Part shown: piece by piece, positions 7,260 through 16,683 of the stretch
Position numbering within the stretch: the first letter of the stretch is position 1
How the letters are laid out: each line of letters starts with the position of its first letter
From: Lysinibacillus sp. FSL W8-0992
Lineage (GTDB): Bacteria > Bacillota > Bacilli > Bacillales_A > Planococcaceae
Reading direction: 5' to 3'
Assembly (NCBI RefSeq): GCF_038008685.1
Contig: NZ_JBBOZQ010000001.1
Coordinates: forward strand, 372,001 to 436,000
Length of the DNA: 64,000 nt
Translations under genes and position numbers: made by a program
Notes under the pieces: generated by a model
What the model was told of the DNA's origin: nothing
Database searches by the model: none
Seen by the model: the letters and a program-made list of their open reading frames with translations, nothing else

Positions 7260-7592
7260 CTACAATACCTCCTCATAAATAAATTCTGGCTCTCCGCCTG
7301 TTGTCCGGAATCCCCATCTGTACCACTTGCCATTATCGAAATATTTATGAGGCATAATTTCTTCCAAATGTGCAGTAAATTGCTGTTGAATTGTGTTCGC
7401 CTTATTGTTCACTTCATTGATTGCTCCGGCTAATTCTTTGTCTGTTGTTTCTAAGTTAGGGATCGATGTACTTCCCTTTTGTATTTCGCTAACTGCAGCA
7501 TCCAAGACCTCCATATTTTCATTAATGTCTGAGATTAATACGTTGTCTGTTAATCCTGGCTTCTTTAAACCTAAATTTGGTGTAAGTTCCAT
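7260..7592 (-). CDS. Tail fibre protein, N-terminal type
   Basis: 110 residues beginning MELTPNLGLKKPGLTDNVLI, the N-terminal signature of many Gram-positive phage fibres (a short LKKP...D..DINENMEVLD baseplate-attachment segment), followed by a coiled coil. It is much shorter than usual fibres, so the fibre may be assembled from this and the next gene. Confidence 0.65.
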   Translation of the reverse strand: MELTPNLGLKKPGLTDNVLISDINENMEVLDAAVSEIQKGSTSIPNLETTDKELAGAINEVNNKANTIQQQFTAHLEEIMPHKYFDNGKWYRWGFRTTGGEPEFIYEEVL

Positions 7593-8407
7593 TAGCTCAC
7601 CTCATTCCATATTCGTATATCATCCCAAGTAATATTGGTTACACTTCCCCACGTTCTATTGCTTACAAATTCCCAAACGTTAAAGCTATAGGCATAGCCA
7701 AACTCTAAATGGGCGGGCACAATAATTTCTATCGCTTGCATGAGGCCATCCAAATTATTAGGAATACCCTTAGTACCAATAAATTTGATTTCATATACGC
7801 CAGGTGTATTTGTTTTATTTATTTCTACTTCACCATTACTATAAGCAGCTGCTACAGCCTTTATTGTTTCTTTTGTTGTTTGGTCAAAGCTTGCTCGATT
7901 TCGTGAAGCTATTTGTTCTCTACGTTGGTCATAACGTAGTGTTCCATTTGATTTAATTCCAAGATCGCGTTCATAGATAGGTAAAGCTTCAATGGCCGTA
8001 TCGATAAAAATGTTTCGATTAACAATTTCAAGTTGTTGCTCTGTATTCCGTAGCTCCCTATCATCAGCTGTTAATATCGTTCTAAAGGTATTGGATTTAC
8101 GCTCATACAAGGGCAAATACTTCATCATGTCTAATAGGTAATCTTTTGTTGAAACTACAATGCTTGTAATCATTTCAGCTCTTGTTTGCATGACGATAGG
8201 TGATTGTACTACCTTTACACCGTGTGAAAGCTGCTCAGTGATTACCTCATTATTTGCACCTGTTGAAGCAATTGAAACGCCTTGCGTCTGCAGCTCTGTA
8301 TCGGTAATCATCAATGCAAGTCGAAAACATTCCCATTGGTGTGGTGTTAGCTCTCCCCAGGTAAAGACTGATACCTGGCCCCACTCAGATTGTGGTATTG
8401 CATGCAT
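7592..8407 (-). CDS. Putative phage tail protein, XkdU/YmfQ type
   Basis: 271 residues. The stretch from ~90 onward (LLDMMKYLPLYERKSNTFRT, LPIYERDLGIKSNGTLRYDQRREQI, then a terminal IIVPAHLEFGYAYSF) is the YmfQ/DUF2313 pattern of Mu-like and PBSX-like baseplates. The first ~85 residues are additional: they hold a WGQVSVFTWGELTPHQW segment resembling the C-terminal end. Part of the baseplate and fibre attachment module. Confidence 0.8.
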   Translation of the reverse strand: MHAIPQSEWGQVSVFTWGELTPHQWECFRLALMITDTELQTQGVSIASTGANNEVITEQLSHGVKVVQSPIVMQTRAEMITSIVVSTKDYLLDMMKYLPLYERKSNTFRTILTADDRELRNTEQQLEIVNRNIFIDTAIEALPIYERDLGIKSNGTLRYDQRREQIASRNRASFDQTTKETIKAVAAAYSNGEVEINKTNTPGVYEIKFIGTKGIPNNLDGLMQAIEIIVPAHLEFGYAYSFNVWEFVSNRTWGSVTNITWDDIRIWNEVS

Positions 8408-8417
8408 TTGTCCTCAC

Positions 8418-8765
8418 CTACCTTAAACGGACAATTAAATAGTTTTTAGGAATCTTGTATTGGCTTGATATATCGATATTCTTTGTAAATTCTGCTTGTG
8501 ATTTAAACAGCAAATTACCTCCTGTTTTTGCATCATAGATTCCAATGTGTGTAATATCTCCCCATGCCTCTGCAGCGATAGGAAACAGAATATCAGAGCT
8601 ATTTGACGTTTGGCCGTCTGTGGGCGCTGTAAAGCTTGCAGATTGTCGCGCGTAGCTTGCTGTATTTACTTCTATGTCACCATTAAACAAGGCAACAAAA
8701 ACTGGCGTTGTTCTTAGATTGTCTGTTAGAACCTTATTTTTTAAATATACTGTCATGTGATTCAT
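8418..8765 (-). CDS. Tail appendage protein
   Basis: 115 residues, with TASYARQSASFTAPTDGQTS, then ILFPIAAEAWGDITHIGIYD and GGNLLFKSQ, a pattern widespread in small tail-fibre proteins of siphophages and myophages. It lies between the baseplate J gene and the YmfQ-like gene. Overlaps the J gene start by 4 bases. Confidence 0.65.
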   Translation of the reverse strand: MNHMTVYLKNKVLTDNLRTTPVFVALFNGDIEVNTASYARQSASFTAPTDGQTSNSSDILFPIAAEAWGDITHIGIYDAKTGGNLLFKSQAEFTKNIDISSQYKIPKNYLIVRLR

Positions 8766-9802
8766 TCGTTTACTCCTCCCATTACAGGCACCCCATCATC
8801 AGGAATGACCACATTAGCAGTTGATCCATTAATTAAGAGATCCTGATAATCTAAAACCCCATCACTATCGATAATGAGCGCTCCAATCTTTGCAAAGCTT
8901 ACAAATGATGTTTTAAAGGCAATTTCCTTTAAATGCGTTGTAATGTTCTTTTTAATATTTGTTTTTACTACTTCCTCTGTGTAACCAGGCATTAATGTAA
9001 GGGCCACTGATAAATTAAGTAATAACGCTACTGCAGACATAACAAGCAGATCCTCGACGCCAAATGGCATTTCCTGTTCAATGTGCTTTCTAACATCTTC
9101 TACTAGCTCAGTCGGTGCAGGCAGTTTATTCGCATCGATAACAACAATCTTCATTGTTAATGGGCCGTTATATCTTTTAAATATTTTTGCATCGCCTGTT
9201 CCTGTGACCTCTAAGGCCCATTCACGGTAATGATATTCATTTCCTGATTTACCTGGACGCTGTAATTTATCATAATAGCGCTGGCGCAAATCGTTATCAG
9301 TTTCTTCGTCGTAGCCATCGGTAACAGGCTCAGGATTGTACACATTCACAAGGCCATTAATAGATGCAGGGAAATTTATTATCGTGTTGGCTGGCACGTT
9401 TCCTATTTGGCCAAACTCGTTACATTGCACGCGAACATGAGCAAGTCCACTTTCATTAAGCATAGCTTCTTCAATGACTGTGTATAAAATCGTATCGGTA
9501 CCTACTAGCTCCCCAACTTTAACAAGTGTATTCGCTGTACCCGAAACAATGACCGTTGTGGTGGCTTGCGTAGCAGGTTTTCTTATTTGCCCTGTGCGCT
9601 GATAAACTGTTCTTGTTAGCTCGTCACCGTTTAATTTCTCAACATCTAACTTTTCTTGTACTACAGCAATCTTCTTTTGTTGTTCGGCAAATTCTACCGC
9701 AACTGGCTTCGTAACATCATAGACAAAGTTACCTTTTGATTTATCATAATCATTGCTAATGTTGACCATCATTCGTTCATGAATGATTTTTTCATTTTCC
9801 AC
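8762..9802 (-). CDS. Baseplate J protein (XkdT-like)
   Basis: 346 residues with the Baseplate_J layout: an N-terminal helical part, a GTANTLVKVGELVGTDTILYT domain in the middle, then DLRQRYYDKLQRPGKSGNEY (about 190-210), the most conserved block of the family. It builds the wedge ring of the contractile-tail baseplate. It is part of the XkdQ-R-S-T-U order. Confidence 0.92.
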   Translation of the reverse strand: MENEKIIHERMMVNISNDYDKSKGNFVYDVTKPVAVEFAEQQKKIAVVQEKLDVEKLNGDELTRTVYQRTGQIRKPATQATTTVIVSGTANTLVKVGELVGTDTILYTVIEEAMLNESGLAHVRVQCNEFGQIGNVPANTIINFPASINGLVNVYNPEPVTDGYDEETDNDLRQRYYDKLQRPGKSGNEYHYREWALEVTGTGDAKIFKRYNGPLTMKIVVIDANKLPAPTELVEDVRKHIEQEMPFGVEDLLVMSAVALLLNLSVALTLMPGYTEEVVKTNIKKNITTHLKEIAFKTSFVSFAKIGALIIDSDGVLDYQDLLINGSTANVVIPDDGVPVMGGVNE

Positions 9803-10246
9803 CTACGCCACCCCTTTCAATGGCTCGTCAATATCGAATGCACCTTCTACAGTGACGACTCTAAATTTTATACGCATCCATTTTCCATGATGGCTAAACT
9901 GCCATTCCTGAATTTCTTGAATGTGCGTATGCTCCATTAAGGAGGCTGAGACTTCTCGTTTTATTTCTGCCTCAATAAAAGCACGTGGTAAGCTAGAGCC
10001 GATTAAATCCTCCAACGTCACCCCATAAGGAATGTCTTTGTAAATCCTAAATCTAAAGCGCTCAGTTTTAAGCACTTTTAAGATCCATTGTTTCAATGTT
10101 TCGAGTCCATGGACCTCAACCATTTTTCCGTTTCTAAATACGAAATCACCTTTATCAAAGTCATACAAAAAAGACTTACCTAGAGGTGGCAAGTCCGTTT
10201 TAATTTCCTGTGTATCAAATTCTAGTTGGGTAATCTTAGGTAACAT
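9803..10246 (-). CDS. Baseplate protein, XkdS-like (DUF2634)
   Basis: 147 residues: SFLYDFDKGDFVFRNGKMVE, then a KVLKTERFRFRIYKDIPYGV block typical of DUF2634/gp25-like wedge proteins. It abuts the XkdT-like gene (1 base overlap region) and follows XkdR. Confidence 0.88.
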   Translation of the reverse strand: MLPKITQLEFDTQEIKTDLPPLGKSFLYDFDKGDFVFRNGKMVEVHGLETLKQWILKVLKTERFRFRIYKDIPYGVTLEDLIGSSLPRAFIEAEIKREVSASLMEHTHIQEIQEWQFSHHGKWMRIKFRVVTVEGAFDIDEPLKGVA

Positions 10247-10605
10247 TATTCGAACCTCACCGCCTTACCTACAACAAAATATAATTGTTCATCTGCAGTC
10301 GGTAACAATATTACTTCGTCACCTTCTTTGAGTGTATCTTTTGTTTTTGTTTTTACTTCTTTTGCCTCATAAGACTGAAACGGACTATCACTAAATCTTA
10401 TTTCTCCTTCTAGTTCCAATTCACGTTCATAATCATCAAGTACATGTGCTGCAAATACTAATTGATTATTGTATAGGATGATTGTTTCATTTAACCGTAT
10501 TTGAGCATTAGGCGGTGGAGAAATAACAATCCCTGTCGATATTGATACTGGTTTAGGATTTTTGTTTTCATGAAGCATTTTTGCGAGATTTGTTATTGCA
10601 TCCAT
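10246..10605 (-). CDS. Baseplate protein, XkdR-like (DUF2577)
   Basis: 119 residues with DUF2577 hallmarks: GIVISPPPNAQIRLNETIIL near 25-45 and a final DEVILLPTADEQLYFVVGKA beta strand pair. It is an OB-fold-like baseplate component. One-base overlap with the XkdS-like gene. Confidence 0.85.
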   Translation of the reverse strand: MDAITNLAKMLHENKNPKPVSISTGIVISPPPNAQIRLNETIILYNNQLVFAAHVLDDYERELELEGEIRFSDSPFQSYEAKEVKTKTKDTLKEGDEVILLPTADEQLYFVVGKAVRFE

Positions 10606-11583
10606 TTACTTCACCTCTAAACTAGGCTTCATTGTGTGAATGCCTTTACTAATCGTGTGCAATACATCTTTAATCAGGAAAGTACCGTTAATACCAGTGA
10701 TTGGTTCTTCTAATTTAAACAATCGGCCAGCCCTAAAATCATCATGGCCCATCAAATCCACGCTGTTTTCCTCTGTCACTTTTGAAAGCTGTTTTAATTC
10801 GTTTTCAGCCACCTGTTTAGCGCTTTTCTTTTCATTCTGATCTAGCTTTACCACTTTAGTAATACGTCCGTATTTTTCAGCCATTTTATTGTCAGACTTA
10901 GTTAGAACTATTTTGTCATTGTTCCCAACAACCTGAATTGTATTGGCCATTTCTGTAATGCTCCGCCTTTTAGAAGGATTCATAAGGGCTGAATGAATAT
11001 CATACTCTGTACCTCCTTCAAACAATTGAAATGTACCAGTTACCACTACATCACCCTGTTTTTCGATGTATAGCTTACCCTGACGCATTTCCATGAGGTA
11101 TTTCACACCTAATGATTGTTCTGCAGTAGTAAGGATTTCTTTGATAATTTCACTTACGTTTTTATCATTGAAAATTTTTGTAATTGCTTTAGGAATAGAC
11201 ACGATATTACCAATTGAGATATTAAAGTCTTTAGCTATTTTCTTGATACAAGCATCTGCAGATAGTTTGTTAAACTGATATACAGCTGTTGATTTTTTTA
11301 GATAAAAAGCAAAATCGAAAGCAATGTATGCAATAGGAGAAAAGCCATTTTTCACCTCGTCCACAATAATAGCGCGCGTTATTTCCTTGCCATTGTTATT
11401 TAGGGCCACCATATCACCTATATCACATGGATTTTTTGGGAAGTAATTCGTATCATTAAAAGCAATACTGAAATTAATTTCATCCCCTAATTCCTCCATG
11501 TTACTACGCCAGGTTAAAGTTCCAAGCAAAGGGGTTATATTGGTCATGTTTTCACCTTTAATTAGCCATAATTCATGTGCCAT
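10606..11583 (-). CDS. Tail hub protein, XkdQ-like
   Basis: 325 residues. The pattern TWRSNMEELGDEINFSIAFN, then IVDEVKNGFSP and KVVKLDQNEKKSAKQVAENE matches XkdQ/YqbQ, a gp27-type hub protein of contractile tails. It follows the XkdP-like gene directly (stop 11584). Confidence 0.88.
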   Translation of the reverse strand: MAHELWLIKGENMTNITPLLGTLTWRSNMEELGDEINFSIAFNDTNYFPKNPCDIGDMVALNNNGKEITRAIIVDEVKNGFSPIAYIAFDFAFYLKKSTAVYQFNKLSADACIKKIAKDFNISIGNIVSIPKAITKIFNDKNVSEIIKEILTTAEQSLGVKYLMEMRQGKLYIEKQGDVVVTGTFQLFEGGTEYDIHSALMNPSKRRSITEMANTIQVVGNNDKIVLTKSDNKMAEKYGRITKVVKLDQNEKKSAKQVAENELKQLSKVTEENSVDLMGHDDFRAGRLFKLEEPITGINGTFLIKDVLHTISKGIHTMKPSLEVK

Positions 11584-12006
11584 TCATTTCACCTTCTTTG
11601 TCTCTAAAATAATCTCTTTAAACTCAGATAATGCCAGTGAATAATAAACATCACCTGAACCGTCTTGTAGCCCAGCCTCAAAACTTTCGATTGTCATTAG
11701 TATATTAATAGGTGTGTTAGACATGATAAGTCTAATTGGCATTCGTTTGTCTATCCACCCCTCAATGATTTCGTAATACTCCCATCCAAAGTATTTATTA
11801 TTTCTAGAAAATGAATAAGCCTTAGAGGGGAAGAAAGAGTCAATTGTAATTGATTTTAAACCTCTACGACCAAGTAACTTAATATCGCCTTGATTAATCG
11901 TTGTAAACACTTCATTATTCACAGGACTAGGTATTTTAAAATCAGATGGCACTATAGGTAGTTGAATAATCTGTTTACGATCCATCGTGCTTAGAAATAT
12001 ATCCAT
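11584..12006 (-). CDS. XkdP-like protein without LysM domain
   Basis: 140 residues, with QLPIVPSDFKIPSPVNNEVF, IKLLGRRGLKSITIDSFFP and a final YYSLALSEFKEI: the XkdP/YqbP N-terminal domain. PBSX XkdP is longer and ends in a LysM wall-binding domain; here the protein ends right after the first domain. The missing LysM would have to be supplied elsewhere or is dispensable. Confidence 0.82.
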   Translation of the reverse strand: MDIFLSTMDRKQIIQLPIVPSDFKIPSPVNNEVFTTINQGDIKLLGRRGLKSITIDSFFPSKAYSFSRNNKYFGWEYYEIIEGWIDKRMPIRLIMSNTPINILMTIESFEAGLQDGSGDVYYSLALSEFKEIILETKKVK

Positions 12007-12018
12007 TTATTCAACCTC

Positions 12019-14058
12019 CTATAAATTGGCCAATCGTAATTGCAGCATAGGCACAAGTTCATTCGCCACTTCCATTGCTGTAACACCTTTAGCATTTAAG
12101 TTTTGAATTATTACTTGTACACTACCATTATTAGCAGTAGATGGCTGAGGTGAACTTCCTGCAGAGGTTGGTGTAGCTACAGCAACAGGTGTTGATTGCA
12201 CCATTTGATCCACATTGTCGATTGAACCTCCAACTGCACGAATCCTTTCAGATTGTCGGGCAGGAATAACCATTTCACCTTTATGCAATTCCGCAATATA
12301 GCCATCATAAGGAACACGATTTAAACCACTAGCATGTGAACCTGAAATGAAATTACCCACTGCACCAGCTGCATTACTAATTGCTCCGCCAATTTTCGAA
12401 ACCCATCCTGGTACTTTAAAGCTTGTAATTGCATCTTTAAAATTATTGAACACTCTTTTTACATCGTCAAAATGCTTGTATAGCGTTATTCCTGCAGCAA
12501 TGATTGCTCCGAATGGTCCAGCTACAAGCGCCAGCAATGGATTGTCGAGTAATCTCTGCCATAATTCACTTGCTTTTTGTTTTACGAGATCCCAATTTCG
12601 ATACAATAAGACTGCTCCAGCAACTACTGCAGCGATTCCTACTACTACCCAAGTAAGAGGATTCGCAAGCATGGCCGTATTCATTGCCCATTGTCCAGCT
12701 GTGGCAAGTGCCATAGCCGTTCTAAAACCGTGTACCATTGTGGTAACTACGGAAATTACTTTTAAAACGCCCATTCCAACTGCCAAAACTCCTGCAGCTG
12801 TACCCACTCCAATGAGAATTTCTTTAATCGGCCCCCAATTCTCTCTCACTGTATTTCCAAACTCAAAGGCCTTTTCCACGATACCTTGAATTTTAGGCAC
12901 TAATTCATCAGCTTTTTGAGCAACGGCTTGTAAAAATTCCTGCGCTCCTGCGCCGTTAACAACATCAGCAATACCAACTTGTAGCTCTCTCCAAGATGAA
13001 ATTAATCTATTTTTAAGGCTACCTTCCACTTTAGAAGATGCAGCATCCGTTGCTCCTTCAAAATCTTTCATAGCCTCTTTAGATCCAAGCATTGCGTACA
13101 TAGCTCCCGATTCAAGGTCTTCCCATTTTGTACCGAAAAGCCCCACACCAATTTGATTAGCTGCTACCTGGTCTTCCATCCCTTTTAATTCACCAACAAC
13201 TTGGCTTGCGACATCTGAAACTGTTCCTTTTCCATCTAAAAAATCTTTCCAAACTTTCTGAGTACCTTGTGATAGATCGCCCATTGCATCGCTTGTGCCT
13301 TTCGAACCGTCTTTCACACGAATTTGAAACTCTTTCATCACATCATTTACATAATCTAAGTTATAAACGCCAGCTTTTGCGCCTCTTTCCAAGATACCGA
13401 AATATTCTTCTGCACTATAGCCCATCGTGCCAAATAAGGACGAATACTCAGCGACATTATCAAACATTTCATTTGAAAAGTTTAGTCCTCGCTGACCACC
13501 TGCAGTAAATAAATCAAAGGCCTTGTCTGCAGAGATACCGAAAGCTTCCATCATGTTATTCGTGCCACGTGTGACTTCGTTCACATCACCATCAAACGTT
13601 TTAGCTAAAAACATTGCATTAGAAGTAACTTTGCTTAGTTCTCCGTTATCAATATTCTTCATGTTTTGTTTTACACGTGCTAAAGCATTTGTTACTTCAT
13701 CGATGTTTTCGCCGTACCCTTTAGTAAATACTTCTTTTGCGGCACTTCCGTACTGTTCCATTTCTGAGGCTGTTGCGCCTGTTTGGGCTTGTAACATGGA
13801 AAAAGCATCATCCATATCAAAGATGGTTTTCGCAACTCCTGCACCTAAGGCAGCCACGCCTACAGCACCTATTGCACCAACACCTTTTGCAACCGATTTA
13901 AAGACTCTAGTAGCACCTTTTCCAAATCGTTCTATCTGATTTCCTACTCTAACAATGCCTCGACCAAAATCATCTGAACGTTCACCAGCACGCCTTAAAT
14001 TGCGCGAAAAATCACGATCTTGTAATGATAAGACTGCGGATATAACCCGTTTTCCCAA
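12019..14058 (-). CDS. Tail tape measure protein (XkdO-like)
   Basis: 679 residues. N-terminal helix (MGKRVISAVLSLQDRDFSRN), TMP repeat core (~90-350: FSMLQAQTGATASEMEQYGS), two hydrophobic segments (about 410-440 and 460-490), and a glycine-rich end with GAISNAAGAVGNFISG and an LHKGEMVIPARQSERIR motif common to tape measures. Sets tail length; the usual relation of roughly 1.5 angstrom per residue would give a tail near 100 nm (inference). Confidence 0.93.
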   Translation of the reverse strand: MGKRVISAVLSLQDRDFSRNLRRAGERSDDFGRGIVRVGNQIERFGKGATRVFKSVAKGVGAIGAVGVAALGAGVAKTIFDMDDAFSMLQAQTGATASEMEQYGSAAKEVFTKGYGENIDEVTNALARVKQNMKNIDNGELSKVTSNAMFLAKTFDGDVNEVTRGTNNMMEAFGISADKAFDLFTAGGQRGLNFSNEMFDNVAEYSSLFGTMGYSAEEYFGILERGAKAGVYNLDYVNDVMKEFQIRVKDGSKGTSDAMGDLSQGTQKVWKDFLDGKGTVSDVASQVVGELKGMEDQVAANQIGVGLFGTKWEDLESGAMYAMLGSKEAMKDFEGATDAASSKVEGSLKNRLISSWRELQVGIADVVNGAGAQEFLQAVAQKADELVPKIQGIVEKAFEFGNTVRENWGPIKEILIGVGTAAGVLAVGMGVLKVISVVTTMVHGFRTAMALATAGQWAMNTAMLANPLTWVVVGIAAVVAGAVLLYRNWDLVKQKASELWQRLLDNPLLALVAGPFGAIIAAGITLYKHFDDVKRVFNNFKDAITSFKVPGWVSKIGGAISNAAGAVGNFISGSHASGLNRVPYDGYIAELHKGEMVIPARQSERIRAVGGSIDNVDQMVQSTPVAVATPTSAGSSPQPSTANNGSVQVIIQNLNAKGVTAMEVANELVPMLQLRLANL

Positions 14059-14085
14059 TTCCTCACCGCCTATACAAAAGAAAAG

Positions 14086-14654
14086 CTAAAGCATTCGCGC
14101 TCTAGCTTTCATTTCCATTTCTTTATCTTTTTCCTCAAAATATTTTTCTATGCTCGCCATCATTAATAGCTTTGTATCATAGTCAAGATTAAGTAGATAT
14201 TCAGGATTAAAACCACGTTGAATATAGTGATGAAGCAAGTAAAAATCATCATCACTATCAATTAGTTTTTTATAGCCTTAACTCCGCCTTTTTTATATCC
14301 AGCAAGCTCGAATGCTACTTCGGATAATTGAGCAATTTCACCAGGCTCAAAAATTTTCGCTACAATGTCTGTTGGTAATTTACAGCCAAATTCTTTTTGT
14401 AATTCTTTATCTTTTAAATTTGGTTCAACAACCGTGTTATAAACCATATATTCATCTGCATCAGTATCGTTATTTTCATCACGCGCCATTTTCATTGTAT
14501 CTACACAAAGAGATTTTTCAGGTTTACGAATAACAACCTCAGCATTTAATCTCTCTACAATCACTGACTCAGTGACATCATCTTTCACCTGATATTTTTC
14601 TTTCTCTTTCATTAAATCTGCAACTGATAAACGTTTAGTTTCTTTATTAGCCAT
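14086..14654 (-). CDS. Tail assembly chaperone, long form by -1 frameshift
   Basis: The zero-frame gene (14262-14654) ends GCT ATA AAA AAC TAA. The heptamer A AAA AAC at 14265-14271 is a canonical -1 slippery site. After slippage the ribosome reads AAA AAA CTA ATT and continues 59 residues to TAG at 14086, starting LIDSDDDFYLLHHYIQRGFN and ending MKARARML. This mirrors the G/GT chaperones of other tailed phages, where the long form recruits tape measure to tube. The extension has no start codon of its own with a good binding site. Confidence 0.8.
14262..14654 (-). CDS. Tail assembly chaperone, short form (XkdN-like)
   Basis: 130 residues: KRLSVADLMKEKEKYQVKDD, a central SLCVDTMKMARDEN block and a final IAQLSEVAFELAGYKKGG helix, the XkdN pattern. 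It follows the tube gene and precedes the tape measure, as chaperone genes do. The stop codon is part of the slippery-site context, so most ribosomes should make this form. Confidence 0.9.
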   Translation of the reverse strand: MANKETKRLSVADLMKEKEKYQVKDDVTESVIVERLNAEVVIRKPEKSLCVDTMKMARDENNDTDADEYMVYNTVVEPNLKDKELQKEFGCKLPTDIVAKIFEPGEIAQLSEVAFELAGYKKGGVKAIKN

Positions 14655-14680
14655 TTAAATTTCCCTCCATATTATAAGTT

Positions 14681-15115
14681 TTAGGCTGAAATATAATCGA
14701 TAAAATCATAATCAGCAAAATTGAATGGTAATTCCTCTGTTCCAATAGTCTTTTGCGCGAATTGCATTAACATAAATTCGTTAAATGTTACTTCACTAAT
14801 AGCCATTCGTTCAGCGCCAAATGCATCTGGATCGGCTAATTTCCCCACAATACTAACCTCAGGTGTAATTCCCTTTTTAACTGCTTCTGCTAATAGCTTT
14901 GCCCCTCGGCTATATACTTTTTTTGTTTTCAAATTTCCTTCACCAGACCAACCTGTCTGCTTTTTGTGTGTCGCTGGATCTTCGGCCATATTCACATCTT
15001 CATAATCAATGGTTACTTTAGCTTCAAATTCCTCAATATCTAGCCATTTTTCATTATTCACCCACACGCTGCCATATGTGCCGTTAATAACTCGATTAGA
15101 TTTTAATTTCGGCAT
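14681..15115 (-). CDS. Tail tube protein (XkdM-like)
   Basis: 144 residues: NGTYGSVWVNNEKWLDIEEF, KVTIDYEDVNMAEDPATHKK and the terminal LPFNFADYDFIDYISA are XkdM features. It makes the inner tube of the contractile tail. Directly follows the sheath gene. Confidence 0.9.
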   Translation of the reverse strand: MPKLKSNRVINGTYGSVWVNNEKWLDIEEFEAKVTIDYEDVNMAEDPATHKKQTGWSGEGNLKTKKVYSRGAKLLAEAVKKGITPEVSIVGKLADPDAFGAERMAISEVTFNEFMLMQFAQKTIGTEELPFNFADYDFIDYISA

Positions 15116-15129
15116 GTGTCAATCCCTCC

Positions 15130-16188
15130 TTAAATTGCAATATCCATATCTAAGTCCTCAATAGCATCAACAATCTTAATGTTGCCACCTACAAAAACAT
15201 TGCGTTTAAAGGACATTTCTTTTACTTTTTGATCGTCCCAATCTGACGTATCTTGTCCGATACCTTCCCACGCCAAACGCTGTTTTCGGACATTAATTTC
15301 TGATTTATTATCGTAATTCGGATCAAGTATTTCTTCATCTTCTAAACCATCAAAGTAAGCATTGACTGATCGTATAAACAAAACTTGATTATCGTAGATA
15401 TTGTTGTGCTTACCAATATAATGCTTATCAAATGTTGTTCGAATATCGTCTTTTATCATATCCTGTACTTCCATGATACGAATTGATTTAAAGTCTTCAG
15501 TCTTTTTGCCTGTTGTTGTCGTTAGGCTGTTAACACCACGGCCAATTTTAATGTTTTCGCCATCATTAATAAGGATTAGTTCACCATTATCAACAGCTGT
15601 ATCAGGATCTTCAATTTCTGTAATAGCATCAATCTCATTCAACTCGTAATAAGTAGATGAACGTGTAAATGGCAACCCTGCTAGGATGCCAGCCATGCGC
15701 GCTGTGTATTCTGCAGTTGTGTAATCCTTCTCTCCAACTTTAATTCCTGTTGTTGTGAAATTAATGATTCCTTCATGATCTGCATCACAGTTTGGTAAAA
15801 CTGCCTTAAATGTTTTCTTATTATTGTCACGCTTAGTCTTAATCCAGGATGCAATAATTGTTGTGTCTTTATCTTCAATACCTGGAATGGCCAAGTAATT
15901 ATATCGCTTGTTATTTAAGCGTGTTAATGCTGCATTGTAATCAACTGTATCATTTGGCAAACGTTCAATAATGATTTTGCTTGGTGTACCCATAAACGTT
16001 TTTTGAATATAATCTAAGTTAGCAGGTGACCATCCATCTGTTGGCACATCCTCGATGCTTTTGTAAATCACTGTATCATTCGTTTGCACATCATCCTTTA
16101 AAATCAATGCAACAATACCTAGCTGGCTTCGCTTAATAGCTGTAACTGCTTTCCCATTAAACTCAATAATAATTTGCGGTAGGCCCAT
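15130..16188 (-). CDS. Contractile tail sheath protein (XkdK-like)
   Basis: 352 residues. GLPQIIIEFNGKAVTAIKRS is the sheath N-terminal arm; the central GIEDKDTTIIASWIKTKRDN and the NAYFDGLEDEEILDPNYDNK region, ending in KIVDAIEDLDMDIAI, match XkdK. A sheath gene shows a myovirus-type contractile tail. Confidence 0.92.
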   Translation of the reverse strand: MGLPQIIIEFNGKAVTAIKRSQLGIVALILKDDVQTNDTVIYKSIEDVPTDGWSPANLDYIQKTFMGTPSKIIIERLPNDTVDYNAALTRLNNKRYNYLAIPGIEDKDTTIIASWIKTKRDNNKKTFKAVLPNCDADHEGIINFTTTGIKVGEKDYTTAEYTARMAGILAGLPFTRSSTYYELNEIDAITEIEDPDTAVDNGELILINDGENIKIGRGVNSLTTTTGKKTEDFKSIRIMEVQDMIKDDIRTTFDKHYIGKHNNIYDNQVLFIRSVNAYFDGLEDEEILDPNYDNKSEINVRKQRLAWEGIGQDTSDWDDQKVKEMSFKRNVFVGGNIKIVDAIEDLDMDIAI

Positions 16189-16191
16189 TGT

Positions 16192-16683
16192 TTAATCCCC
16201 TTCCTCGTCATCCAATACACCAATAAGCTCAATTGGATATTTTTCATAAAATTCTTTACCATTTTTAATTTCATCTTCGATGTTATTGCCTGAACTGCCC
16301 TCACCGTATTCACGGCCATCAAAGAATTGAAGGTCAAATTCAAACTGCAGCACACCATCTATTTCGTTGAAATTTGGTTCAACTATATCTAAGTGGCGGT
16401 CTTCTACAGAAAATTTAATATCAAATAAATTACCTAGTGCTTCTTGAATATCTAGCAATTCAATCGCATTATCATTTTCATCTGTAGGAAAATAAAAAAT
16501 GCGAACCGTGCAAGACTTTTCAACTTGTGTTAAATAGCCCTCACGCTTCACATTATCAAGTTCAATTTTAAATGATGGACGTTTGAAGCCCTTCTTTACT
16601 GATTCACTAGTTACTTTCAGACCTTCAAAATTTGCTTTTAAGTTCCTGGCCACTGTTGTTCTAATATTTTCAAATGTAATCAT
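16192..16683 (-). CDS. Tail terminator-like protein
   Basis: 163 residues: ENIRTTVARNLKANFEGLKV, KRPSFKIELDNVKREGYL and a FEFDLQFFDGREYGE end; matches the DUF6838/tail terminator type seen between gp10-like and sheath genes in PBSX relatives. Overlaps the gp10-like gene end by 4 bases. Confidence 0.7.
   Translation of the reverse strand: MITFENIRTTVARNLKANFEGLKVTSESVKKGFKRPSFKIELDNVKREGYLTQVEKSCTVRIFYFPTDENDNAIELLDIQEALGNLFDIKFSVEDRHLDIVEPNFNEIDGVLQFEFDLQFFDGREYGEGSSGNNIEDEIKNGKEFYEKYPIELIGVLDDEEGD

Noticed and set aside
12347..12889. Long plus-strand frame within the tape measure gene
   Set aside because: It is the antisense shadow of the tape measure gene, with odd composition and no start signals.
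15681..16358. Extra minus-strand frames in the sheath gene
   Set aside because: Out-of-frame shadows of the sheath and terminator-like genes.
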